From Glycine soja (Eukaryota > Streptophyta > Magnoliopsida > Fabales > Fabaceae), in the NCBI RefSeq assembly GCF_004193775.1, contig NC_041010.1, forward strand, positions 46,985,562-47,049,561: 64,000 bases of DNA. The letters are read 5' to 3'. Below the pieces are notes generated by a model that was not told the origin of the DNA, searched no databases, and saw only the letters and a list, made by a program, of their open reading frames with translations. Shown here one piece after another: positions 36,513-49,228 of the stretch (positions within the stretch are counted from its first letter, which is position 1; each line of letters begins with the position of its first letter). The translations under genes were made by a program, and so were the position numbers.

Positions 36513-36521
36513 ATATATATA
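36513..36521 (-). promoter_or_regulatory. TATA box of the MATE gene
   Basis: Reverse-strand ACTATATATATC about 80 bp before the ATG at 36436. Confidence 0.5.
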
Positions 36522-38084
36522 GTAACTAAACTATATTATTATCTTCTAAACATAGGTTATTAATTTTACATTATTACTTTTCTAATATTTTTCTCAGCAA
36601 AATATATACTAGTATTTGTTAAAGAATCAGTGCTTATGTGAAAAGGTAAATTTAATAACCATTTGGTATGTTTGAAAATTTGGTAAGATAATATTAATGG
36701 GCTAACTCTTGAGAATTAATTTAACAAAACCGATAATGTAATTGGAAACGAAAGCATATCGATCCTTCCAAACCCCTAAGAGACGAAAAAAAAATAAACA
36801 CAAAAAATAACTTAAGGCCTTAAAAGTAATGTTAAGGGGGTTAAAAAACACTTGTTGGAAATGGAGTTAGCTTGTTTTTAATTTGCTGATGAATGCATAA
36901 AATAAGATTTTGTTGCCCATGGAGCTAGCTATATATCATATATAAATAAATACATAAAACAAAATAATAATAAAAAAAAAAGACGAAGAAGATGAACCAA
37001 ACCTTGATATCAAAAATCACGATGTGTACCAACATTCAAGGTTATAGGTAGGCCTCTCAGCCCCTCTTAAACAATGTGTATTGCAAGAGAAGATGGATAC
37101 TGCAGAAAGGTGTTTGGGGACTGGTAGAAACAAAACTCTTTCCAACTCGATCAGTAGTACTACAACCCCTAAACCTTGGTGTTTAATTTATACTCGTATT
37201 TAATATTGATTTTCATTAAAATAATAGCAATTTGTAGTTCGATTTTATTGTTTGCTTCATAATTTTTATAAAACAATAATATCATGTCAAAGAAATATTA
37301 ATTAACAATAGTAGAACCTTTTTACATACTTTTAACTTACTTTTTGATCGAAAAAAAAACCTTACTCTTCGATCGTTTTATTAGGTAAATTTTGCAAGAT
37401 ATACTAAGATATGGGTTCCATTCCCTATCAACAAGTTCATAAATTAAGTTTTCAACCTGATAAAATTTGTCAGTCAATTAAAAAATGATAAAAAAAAGAC
37501 AGAAATTTAAGACAATACGTGATCTACAGAGTGGCTAATTAAATTTAACTTACAAATTAAGGGTAGGAACAAGAGAAGCATGATTAAGAATTAAGCTATT
37601 AGCTAGTGATGATATCATGTTGCAAAGTAAAGGCACGTGAAGGCTTCAATTAACTTCCTTAATCAGCTATCTAGCTTATTTATTAATTGCTATCTAACTC
37701 GTTCATAATGCACGCACATATTTTTCCACTTGTGACAATGGATTTCCTTTCAAATGTGTTTGTCATTAGGTTTATGAAAAAACAAGTACGTACTGTATTA
37801 TTTACGGCACAGTACAATATTTGTAGATTGTTGTATAAATGTTTGTAATAAAAGAAATTAGCAAACTCAAATCAATCAAACTTAAATTCATGTGCCTAAT
37901 TAATCCTTCGAGTTATGTGCTGCCATCACTCATTGGGATACTCTCCCACTGTCATTGATTCCTAGTACTGCATGAGACCATAGTTTTACTTTTATATCTA
38001 TTTCTTTTAAAATATAATTTTGATAATATCTATTGTGTGTTCAGAATTAAAAAAAATAAATATAAAATGGAGTATAATTTAGTC

Positions 38085-38345
38085 ACTGAATCGGTCATTG
38101 ATCAACAATCGGTGAACGAGTCTTTATGATGAGTCATTAAACCAGTCTCTGACAAGCAATTTTTTATAAAGGAAAAATTTTAGAATACTGATCACTAAAT
38201 CAGTTTTTGATTATTGGTCACTGAACCAATCGTCGATTACCCGTCACTGAATTAGTCGTTATAGAATAACTACCAAGGTTATGGCGACCAACAAAAGTTA
38301 GTCTCTTAATCAGTGACTGAATCAACTAGCAATTGATTTGTCCAT
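38085..38345. repeat. clustered AGTCACTGAATC-type short repeats, both orientations
   Basis: Units such as AGTCACTGAATCGGTCATTG (38082), GATCACTAAATCAGT (38199), GGTCACTGAACCAATCGTCG (38217) and CGTCACTGAATTAGTCG (38242) lie on the + strand; AATCAGTGACTGAATCAACTAG (38310) runs partly inverted. Possibly the arms of a decayed foldback element. Confidence 0.55.
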
Positions 38346-41300
38346 CAGTGAAAGTATTTACAAAAGTTATAGAGAATGTTATTTTAATATGAATGAAAAT
38401 AAATATGGTTTTAATAAATGAAGTTGCAATGTTTGGAATCTTTAATATCCTCAACTTGTTGACTCTTAAGGCTTTTATAGAAAAACTTGAAAATAGTTGT
38501 TGACAACTTCATCTTGTTTGTACACAAACTTTGGAGTGCATTAAATATTTTTCAAATTTCGACATGAATATTCTAACTAAGAATTTATATTATATTCATT
38601 TTTGTACTTTATCTGCTTAGTGAGTTGAAATTTTTAACTTAGTGCTTTTGATACATTAATTTTGTCTGAAACACATCTTTAAGATTGATTTATTTGTGTG
38701 CCAACCACGTCTTTAAGATTGATTTTAAAAGCACAATTCTACCTCCCCAATGAAATATGTCTGCTATTCCCATAGAAAAGTCTGTTCCTCGCTTTTTACA
38801 CACACTTATAAATCTCTTTACTCAATTAAGTATCAAAGTGTCTTTGCAAGTCACTCTTATACCATCCTGTCAAAGTGCATATTAGAATCAGTTGGAAGAG
38901 CTAAAAAATATTTAACTATCAAAGTAACAAATTCTTCCTAATTATATTTTGTGCAATGAAAAATTTATAAAAATATTTTCCCAACTCTAATTCAAACATT
39001 GCCAAAGTTTAACAAAATTACAAGGATCGAAGCAAATGTTATGCTGAGAATCTAAAAATGTGAATTATAAGTAAGATGAAGTACACCATGTAAAAATCAT
39101 TTTAAGACTTAGGTATAGAATATTAAACTCTGGTGAAATGAACACATTTTGTTTTTAAAATTTGTATTTAGCAACTAAAAACTCAACAATGCCAATTAGG
39201 CTTTTGGTTTGACAAAATAAGCTCCATAATGTCTAATTAATTTATTTGTTGGTGTACAATAAATAACAAATGAAAAATACTAAGAATACATTATCTAACA
39301 TACTCCTTTAAATACGTATTCTTAATTAGTTAAAATTTATTGAAAGTTATAAGATTAGGAGAGAAAATAATTAAATATAACATAGGATCCACAAAATTTT
39401 GTTATTTTAATAAATTTTAACCAATAAAATGTGTTAAAAAAAGTGTGACAGAAATTGTGTTTTCTAGCATTTCTCATAACAAAATCAAGGTTTGAACTTA
39501 AACTCAAATTATCCATTATTAAGCTGACCCTAAAAAATTAATGATAATGTATAATTAAAATAGTACATAGAGATTCTGTTTTAATTAAATTAAGAAATAA
39601 TTGCTCAAATTTTTAATTGTTGATGCTTATATAGTGGCTTCATGGTGGAAAGACATTACGTAATTCTATTTGATTATGACAAAAAATTCTATAGCAGTGA
39701 AAGTGGACTAAGGTCGATTTAAGTAAATGAAGAAAGCCTTAAACTCGCTCCTGCACGTCCTCATTAATTTGCTAAAGTACCAAAATGGAAATATATAATG
39801 CCCTTTCCTAAAACTGGAATAAGCATGGAAAGTGGCAAGGACACCCACGGCGAGGAATCATGAATGGAATGCAAATTCACATGTAGGACCAAATCTTTTG
39901 TTCTGATTTTTTTAATAATTTTTATCTCTTTAATTAATGTTAACAACTCAACCAGTAAAAGTGAAATATTACTAAAGAATGAGTTTTAGTTTTAATAATT
40001 TCTCAATATTTAATTGGGAAATATTTATATTAAACTAAATAAGAAAGGGTGATAAAAAGAATTCAGTCGACTAATATTCAATCACCTTTAATTACATCAA
40101 TTATACATAATATTTGATAAAATGTTAACAAAAATTTTTAACAACTTTTTTATTAAATGGTAAAACAAAAAAATGTTACTAAAAATCACAAGTGTTATAA
40201 TGAAAAAACAAAAAATAACTTATTTTAAATAAAATATTTTAGACAAAAAATAAAAAGAATTATAAAAATGTTTATTTTATTTTTAAACAATACTTATTTT
40301 TAAAAATAAACTTAAAGAAACTAACCCTATCCTGCTCGCTTTCAATTGGGTGTCAAGACTTCAAAAACGAAATGATGGAAATCGCCATATACTTTAGATT
40401 ATTTCCAATTATTCGTTTCGAACACTTGCTTTGATTAATGTTTGATTCTAAAACAATAATTAAAATTTATTTAATACAACTAAAATTTATAATTTATAAT
40501 AAATAAATAAATATTTTTAAAATATAAACATTTTCATATAATTAAATTTTCAATAAGTAAATATTTTTTATTGTATTTTAGATTTAAAACCAATAATTTA
40601 TGTTGTGATATATTGTTGTTTTAGTTGTTGATATTTATAAAAAAAAAATCAAATTCAAGTAAAAATTAAATTCAAAATGATAGATTAAAAGAGATAAGAA
40701 ATTAAGTTAAATCATTCAATTAATTATAAAATGATATGGTAATATATTATATGCATATTAGGAAAATATTTGAATTTTATAGAAACAAATAGACTTAAAC
40801 CTTTATATATAAGAGAATATCTTCAATGAAGTTTTATAAATGTTAAATTTTATCAATTTTAACTGTTAAATTATGTCATATTATCTCAATAATTATATAT
40901 ACCAAATTAGATATTTCATATATTTTTATTTAAGTAATTTAATCTATAATATTAAATTTGAGAATCTAAAAACAGATTTGGATCACATGTGTCGAAATTA
41001 GATAATTTCTCAACATTTAAATGTTATGTATCATCATTTAATGATTCCTAATAATTTGATTCAATTATAAACTAAATTTAAATATTAATATATTATTGGT
41101 CATTAAAAATATAATTCAAGTAAATCGATTGAATATTCAAATCAGACATTTAACACCTTTTATAACTCAAGCTTTTACAACTTTATTTTACTTTAAAATG
41201 TTTTTTATGGTTTAAACTATATTTAGAAATATGTTTATAAATTTTATTTATTCTAAACCATTCAAAAATTTAAAATGGTATATTTTTTAAATATTAATTT

Positions 41301-41982
41301 TGTTATGATTAAATTTACAATATGAACAATTTAAATATATTTATATATATTTTTTTAATAATTATTTTTCTGATAAAATGTTTTGAATATATTTATTAAT
41401 ATGAAAAATTATTTATTTAAAAAATGTATTATAATTAATTAATAAAAATTTGATTAGTATTATGGATTTTCCCTGTCATTAGTTAGTTATATATAATCTA
41501 ACAATTAAATATCAAATTCTAATTATTGTGAATCAAATATATGTAATTAAGATGGTTCATCTTTTCAATTTGATTATTTATTATTTATTTGAATTTAATT
41601 TAATTTCCATGTTAAATTCCAAATGTATTCATCTCTTTATTAGCTCTACTTTCTTATTTCTTTCTATCTTCTAACTTTTATTGTTCTTCCTTTTATTCGA
41701 TCTCTTTTATTTTGTACTTTTTTTATATTATTTTTTTATTTTCAATCTTAAAGGTGTCACGATATTCTCTCTAAGTAACGATTTCTCTTCATTTTCATTT
41801 GTCACATGTCATTTCAAAGAAAAATATTGTATACATTATCCTCTACAAAAATTTTAAAATTAATCTACTTTGTTGATGTTGTTGTTTTTTGGATGATAGA
41901 CATAATGCGATTAGTGTGTATGTATATAACAAAATTGGTGATTATGATTATGAATGACGCTGATTATTATTATTTTGAATGA

Positions 41983-41985
<3 letters not shown>

Positions 41986-42031
<46 letters not shown>
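41986..42031. repeat. (AT)23 microsatellite
   Basis: Uninterrupted AT run of about 46 bp. Confidence 0.97.
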
Positions 42032-42033
<2 letters not shown>

Positions 42034-45000
42034 TCAACGTTTGTTTCATCCATTTTATAATTTGGACCATAAACATAACGATTAGAAATGACAAAAAAAT
42101 AAGTACTGAAATTTATTATAGATTAAAAATAATTAATCAATGACTAGTTTAGAGACTAAAAAAGCACACAATCCAAATTCAAAGACTAAAACAATAATTA
42201 AGCCTTGTTTAAAATTAGTTTTGATACCAAAGATCAATTTTTATATTTATTTTTAAAGTTGTTGAAATCACTTTGACAAGAAAAAAGGATTGATTTTCTA
42301 AATTAAATCATAATATTGATTTATTTTGAATTTGATTTTAAAATTGTTACAAAGTGATAAAAATCATCACAAAATACTAAAAATCACCATAAAATCTCAA
42401 TTTATAATGTTAGTGACTAAAAAAAATACACATCAAATTTAGAAACTAAAACAATAATTAAGACTTTTTAATATAACTATATGTGATTCTATACATAAAA
42501 AATAAATTAGTAACATTTTCTTGATTTTTTATAGAAGTAAATATATTTAGTGAGCTATCAACAAAAAAATATATACTCATTGGTTGAAAAATAATTATCT
42601 TTTAAATTATTTATTGTCATATGGAAGGTCTTATAATAAAATCAAAATTTATAATGATTTAATTATTTTTATTAGTCTTAATAAATTATATAATTATTTT
42701 TTACATAGAAAACCGAAAGTAGTAATAAGTAATAGGGGACTATAAGACTTCACTAATTGAGTGATTAAATCTTCAAAGTGACTTTAAAGTTGGCATGGAG
42801 ACAAACTCATCAAATCTACAATGCAGCCTCAACATAGGAAACATATAGGTGGTACTAGTGTATATTTTTTCTTCACTTATGGTCCAATAGTCAATTATTG
42901 TGTCAACTAGCTAGATCCACTCGTGCACTTTTTATTGGCTGAATAATGGAGCCTAAGATATGTTTGCCAACATGGTTTGCATCGATAGATACATGTCATG
43001 AACTTCATAAATAATTGGGAATGACTCAGTGCTAGAGAACTACAGTTCAGGGGGTAGTAGTATTTGTAAAAAAAAAAAGTAGTAGAAAACTAATAGAATT
43101 GTATAGGTACGAATATGTGCCCACAAGGTATTTTACTACCTACCGTACGTGATATTGACACATTATTTGGTATATTAACCAAGTAACTTTACGCTTAAAA
43201 CTAAAAACTACATCTTAGTGATAAACTTTTTTTTCATCTTATAATTAAAAGTTTTACTCATGTGTCTAGCATCTTTGTATTTGTGATAATGTTACATTAT
43301 TCCCTCGTGGTTGATTTCAACTTGAAACATAATTTGCCAGCTATTTCTAAGAGCTTATTATTATGGATCTATTTTAATTAACTTTTTGATAAACATTTTT
43401 AGGAAAAAATAAAAAAATTGAAATAAAATTATAAGCTGAAATCAGTAAATTTTGAGTTTTATAGAAATTAAGTAGATAATTGGTTTTAGCTTTTGAGAGA
43501 AAGTCAACTCATTTTACTTTTTAAATTCTTTTCTCTATAAATGCTTATAAAAAAATTATCTAAACAAAATTTATAACAACATAACACTTTTGTTTAATTA
43601 CATGTGGGTAATGAGTGATAAATTCATATCCGTGAATTTATTAAGGTAGATTTAGAAAGGAATTAACTTGAATTTATTACACTTTTGTTTAAGTAAAAAA
43701 TAATAATTTATAAGTATTACTTAGTTTATTTTATTGTTATTTTATATTTTTTTAACCTTTAGAGTTTGGACTTCTTAGTCTAACCAAATTTTATTATTAT
43801 TTTTTCATTTTAAGGTTACTGGTTAATTATTACTGTAATTATAATGTAAGATATGTTTAACTTTTAACTTAATTGAACAGGTTTCATACTAGACTAATAG
43901 TTTTTTTAAAACATAATATTAGACTAGTAGTTACAAATAGTTTAAGTTAAATATAATAAATTGTACGTGTACTATTAGAATTGTTTTCCTAATTTTTATA
44001 ATTTATTATTATTATTTTAATAATAAATCCAATGACTTGATCTGATCCAACCGGAATATTTCAGATTAGATTGCAAACTTAAATTAAACAAAATTTAATT
44101 CAAATCAAATTGATTAAAATTAAATAATTTGGATAAAAAAAAATCATATATTTGATACAATCTGACCCATCATCATCCCTAATTCAAATAGCTACAAATT
44201 ATGCAAGTTGGAGATTGATTTACAATCTTTATTGAGAAGATAATTCTATATTTCATTTTATTATCTGTAATGAACTTGATTTTTATTTTTGTTTACAATA
44301 AATCTAACGATGAGTATCTCTAGGTACCCATTAACTACGGTGTAACCACCAAAATTACTATTTTGTGTGATTCACGAATGAGTTTTTTCTTTCTTTTTTC
44401 ACCAAAGTTCCTTTTTTTTAAAAGAAATTGTTGATATATATAAAAACAGTGTGTACTGTCATACTTTATTCAAACTCACATTAGTGCCGTACTTTTGAAT
44501 ACAAAATGTTTACGAACACAGGCTATGAGGGGACAATGTCACTGCCTAGTTAATTATTAAGTTAGTGATGAGAAACTTTCAGCAAGAAGAGAGTGGCGTA
44601 ATTATTGATAAATCTAGTTGATGTAACCCCATATGCTGTGTTAATTAAGATCATTCTTTCTGTTTAGAAATTCACGTCAAACTAATAAGACCACAAAACA
44701 ACAAACTAATTTATCTTGGGGTGGATGCAACAAGTATGCAAATTTCTTCAAATAATGGTACTTTCGTGCAACATGCGTTGTGGGTATATATATAGATAAG
44801 AAATATTTATACCACCATCACGTTAATTAGCACTTAATTTGTTTGGACCAGTTAATGGAGACCAGGATCTGATGAGTACGAAGATACTGTACTAGTACTA
44901 ATTAAGTAACACAAACCAGTGCTTCAGCATATATGCTAGCTCATTAACTATATATATATGTGACAGTTGACAGATTTTAGCATTTAGTACATCCTGACCT

Positions 45001-47404
45001 TGGTTCAGGATCATATTTTTACGTGTTTCTAAGCTTCTAAACCACTGCTTTTGGACAAAGATTGATTTTGGTTTTCGTGGTTCTTAAAACAAATAAAAAC
45101 ATAAAAAGCTAGCTAGACTAATAAGAAAAATTGAAAGCCTGGCTAGCTTTTGATATTTTTGTTTATATTATTGAAAAAAAAGATTACTGAAAAATAACTC
45201 TAAATTCTTGATCATTTGTGTCAAACCAAAGTGGCAGCTTAGTTTCTTTGTCCAACTCGACGTACGTTTATCTAACTTCGATCTTGACCCATTTATATAT
45301 ATATATATGCTACAACTCATAAAAAGCAAAGCTCAATGGCCTGTAGGTTCGTTCTTCCAAAAGGTGGCAAACACGCTCAAAAGTTGAAATTTATTACAAA
45401 AGAATAATTTGTTTAACTCTTTCATGCTAGTCTTACACAACACTGAGGAGGATATGATATAATAATAAGGACATAGGATACTTTATTTTAATTATTGCAC
45501 CACTTGAGGAACCCAAACATGGTAAACAGTTATGCCCGACATGTTCCATGTCTCAAAATCCTTGCATGTCCACATGTATGAGCATTATGACATGATTAGG
45601 TTTTTCAAAAGTGTTTTATAAATCTTAAGAAAGTTGTCAAAAAAATAAATAAATTTTAATAAAAATAGTATTTAATTTATTAAAAACTTATAAAATTTAA
45701 ATTATTTAATATTTTTAAAAATACAAACAACTGTCTCAATAATACCCCTTAACTAATAGTCGTTTCTTTAAAAAAATACGAAAATTTCAAATTAATGTAT
45801 GGGTGATTGATTCTTCCATCAATACTTTTTACACAAAGAAACATTTAGATTTAATAGTATACTTTTAGTTCCTCTATGATGATTAATATATAATTTTAGC
45901 CCTCTAATACTCTTTTTCTGAGTGAGTTTATATTTCAAAATTTTAAAAACTATTACAGTTATCCCTCCTATCACTTTCAATGCACTTTAAAGTTTTAAAC
46001 TATATAATCCTCATACTTTTTTCTCAATTGTTTTACACATTTGAATATATTACTTTTTTTCAAACATTTTTTTACTCAAAACTCACCAACTAAAATATCA
46101 AATTCCATCAAAAATTTAAAAGAAAACTCAGATTTTCATCCTCTTGAAACCCTAATATACCTCACATCCTACTAGATTTTTCAAATTTTGTTAAATTCTC
46201 ACCATAATTTTTACTTTAATTTTTTTCAATTGTTTGATTTTCATCATAAATCCTCAACTATTTAAATAAAAAAGATTTTGATGGTTTTTGGTAAAAGAAA
46301 AATGGCAAGAGAATCATATTAGTTTAATTTTAAAAATAAAGGGATTATTCGATTTGTTTGAGAATTTTAGGAAACCAAAAGGTTTAATTAATTCAATTTT
46401 TTATGTTTTGAGAGAAATTATTCGCTAATTATTAGTTTAGAAAAATTTAAATATTTAGATAAAATAATTCATTTTTATAATAGTTTTAAAATATATAGAA
46501 ATTAAAATGAATTAAAAATACAATATTATATTGACTCAAGTTATGCTTTAACAAGCATTTAAGTATAACCCAATTAAAAAATTTCTAGAGTGTACGCAGA
46601 ACATTAATAATTGAAGGATCCTGTAATAATATTTAAGTATAGGCTTAATAATTTTGTCTATTACTATGTATTATTTATTTGTTAAATGATAGTGAGTATA
46701 ACTTGGTTGCCTCTGATATCACTGCTGATTTCATCATTTTCGTTTGTCTGATGAATCAAAAAGCTAAATGGGGACCAACTAGCACTCTAGCAGTCACCGA
46801 CGACCACCCACTTGTGTGTTATAATTTGAATATTTGATTGTATGTTTCTCTCCCATTCTTTCTTATAGCATGTGAAATGAATCTAAGCAAAGAGAGAAAA
46901 CAATATAAAAAAAAAGTTTATAAATAGAGAAAATGAGAAAAACGATATATTTATGTGATAAGATAAGAGAAAGAGAAATATAAAAGAAAGAAATAAAAAA
47001 AGTATAAAAAACATGGTGTAAACAAATTATTATTTTATTTAACTTTAAATTATTCTTAAAAATTCACTGTTGGATTGTCAGAGGACTTGGACTTTGAAGC
47101 CTAGGGTTGTGATCACTTTGAAACTCATCATATATAAGAAAGAAAAAGAAGAATTTGTTAGAATATTTTATGTACAAGGATCAAGTGATGACAATCTTGT
47201 TGGCAGCATTGGAACTCAGTTTGCCTAAAGATCACACAGCAACACCTGTCCATGCTTAAATTTTTGGTGGCAACTGCCAAGTAACTAACTGTCACTTGAT
47301 TTTCTTCACCTTTGCCCTCTTTCTTCACACAAATGTATGATTAATTTTGGTTTAAATAACTTTATGCTATCTATAAAAATACAGTGTTTTTAACTTTGAT
47401 ACTT

Positions 47405-47408
<4 letters not shown>

Positions 47409-47437
<29 letters not shown>
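47409..47437. repeat. (TA)14 microsatellite
   Basis: Uninterrupted TA run. Confidence 0.97.
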
Positions 47438-47440
<3 letters not shown>

Positions 47441-47659
47441 CAGTTTTTATTTTTAAAATAGTTATTGCTACTAGAACATCAAATCATCAAGTTAAAGTCA
47501 TTTAAAAAGCATCAACTTAATAACTAAATCATTTTATAACAGGTACTTTTAAAAAAAAAATAATTTAAGTATATAAAAATAATGCGTAAAAGTTAGATAT
47601 CAAAACCAAAACACTTATAGGCATAAAAAAATTATTTAGATCTAGAAAAAATATCATTG

Positions 47660-48291
47660 TTAGGGTGTTCATGTCTCAATTTAATTTAATTTTTATCAAG
47701 AAGATACTCAAATTAAATTTAAAAAACATATGGTTTGATTTGATTTAATTTTCATTTAAAATAAAATCCAAACCAAACCAAACTAATATTTTATAGTTTG
47801 GTCTGGTTTGATTTTTTTTATTTTTATTAAAATATTATTTTATTAAAATTTATATACTTTCTTTTCATATTTTAAATAACATTACATTAAAAAAAATTGT
47901 TGATAACAATTTACAAAACTTATTAATATGTTAAACTTTTTATAATAAAAATCTGTAAAATTTTATTTATTTTAAACCAAATATTTATTAAAAAGTCGTA
48001 TGAAAAAGAAAACATTATGCGTTATATAAGTTTCATATACATAATACTACACAGTATTGTAAAACTCGAGTGATACACATATAAAATGCATAACACCAAA
48101 GTAATATAAGTGTTAATACAAGTGTTATAATTTGAATTAATTTCAAAAACACAAACCGCAAACAAAATTTAACCAATCAATTTGAAAAAAAATCATTCAA
48201 ATAAATCCAAAAAATCAATTTGATTTGATTTTTGATTTTTTAAACCATTTTTAATTTTTATTTTGAATCAGTTTAAATTTAAACACCTCTA
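47660..48291. mobile_element. probable non-autonomous DNA element with TTAGGGTGTT ends
   Basis: The left end TTAGGGTGTTCATGTC and the right end, read on the other strand, TTAGAGGTGTTTAAATTT are similar. Inside there are paired tracts 'gtttgatttgatttaatttt' and 'aaaccaaaccaaac' on the left and 'caatttgatttgatttttga' on the right. This is the layout of a common plant element family. Target duplication not clear. Confidence 0.45.
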
Positions 48292-49228
48292 ATCATCATC
48301 GTTGCACATATAAAACCCATGTTTCTTTCTTCCTCTTTTTGATGTAATTGCTAATATACTCACATTTGTTTAGTACGAATACATTAACCATCTATACCAT
48401 AATTATATTTTTGTAATTATATTTGAATATATTTAAATTTGGTTTCATGAGTTATGTACTTTATTCTTTTTATTATTGCGGAAAAATTTACACACATATT
48501 CATAATTAATTCAAGATAACTTTTTTCTTAAAATTGAATCGTTTCTTCATTTAACAATAGTTGATTTGTCATCGGTAAAAAAAATAGTTGATTTGTCACA
48601 AGACGTTACAACTTACAACGAGCATAATGATATAATTGAAAAACAATTAATGTCTTAAACTTTTAAAATAAAAGAATTTTTTTTTTCTATTTAAGTAGTC
48701 AAATAAAAAAATAAATGAAGGGAATAATATTGTTAATTGCAATCCGTTTTCAAGAACCTGTGCTTAGGAGTTAGAGATGAGTATAACTTATTTCTTTTAA
48801 TATTTTTGTTTAAAATAAAATAAAAATGAAGGTGGAATGACATAACCATTCCAAGACAAGGGCCGAATTAATAAAAAGGTTCAAATGATTGCCAAATCAA
48901 TACCCTACACTTTGATTTATTCTTCTTCTATAGCTTTTCAAGTATTTAACCTAATGTAGTTACAAATCCAGCCTTCCCTATGAATTAATACACTCAATCT
49001 CTCAACTTTTACAGCTTCTCACTCCACAGTTGGTCCTGATAAATTAATGCACTCCAACTCACCCACCTAAGTCACTTCCTTCATCATGAAAAGAAACAAC
49101 TGGTTCATAGCTTTGTATATGCAAGAACAACATCCCCTTCTCCCCCTCCTCCAAAACAAAACTGATTTTGTCAATTCACGAATACAATATTACAATGTAT
49201 ACATTGCATCATTGACATCAGAGATGCA

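Larger units (their letters stand above)
37200..49100. other. 12-kb gene desert
   Basis: Very AT-rich, with no open frame above 60 codons between 39947 and 49085 and none carrying a domain. It holds microsatellites, a GTCACTGAATC-type repeat cluster (about 38085-38345) and a 'GGGTGTTCA'-ended element (about 47660-48291). I see no RNA gene. Confidence 0.65.

Noticed and set aside
41986..42031. Long (AT)n tracts as possible CRISPR or regulatory arrays
   Set aside because: Pure dinucleotide microsatellites; no spacer-repeat structure anywhere in the window.
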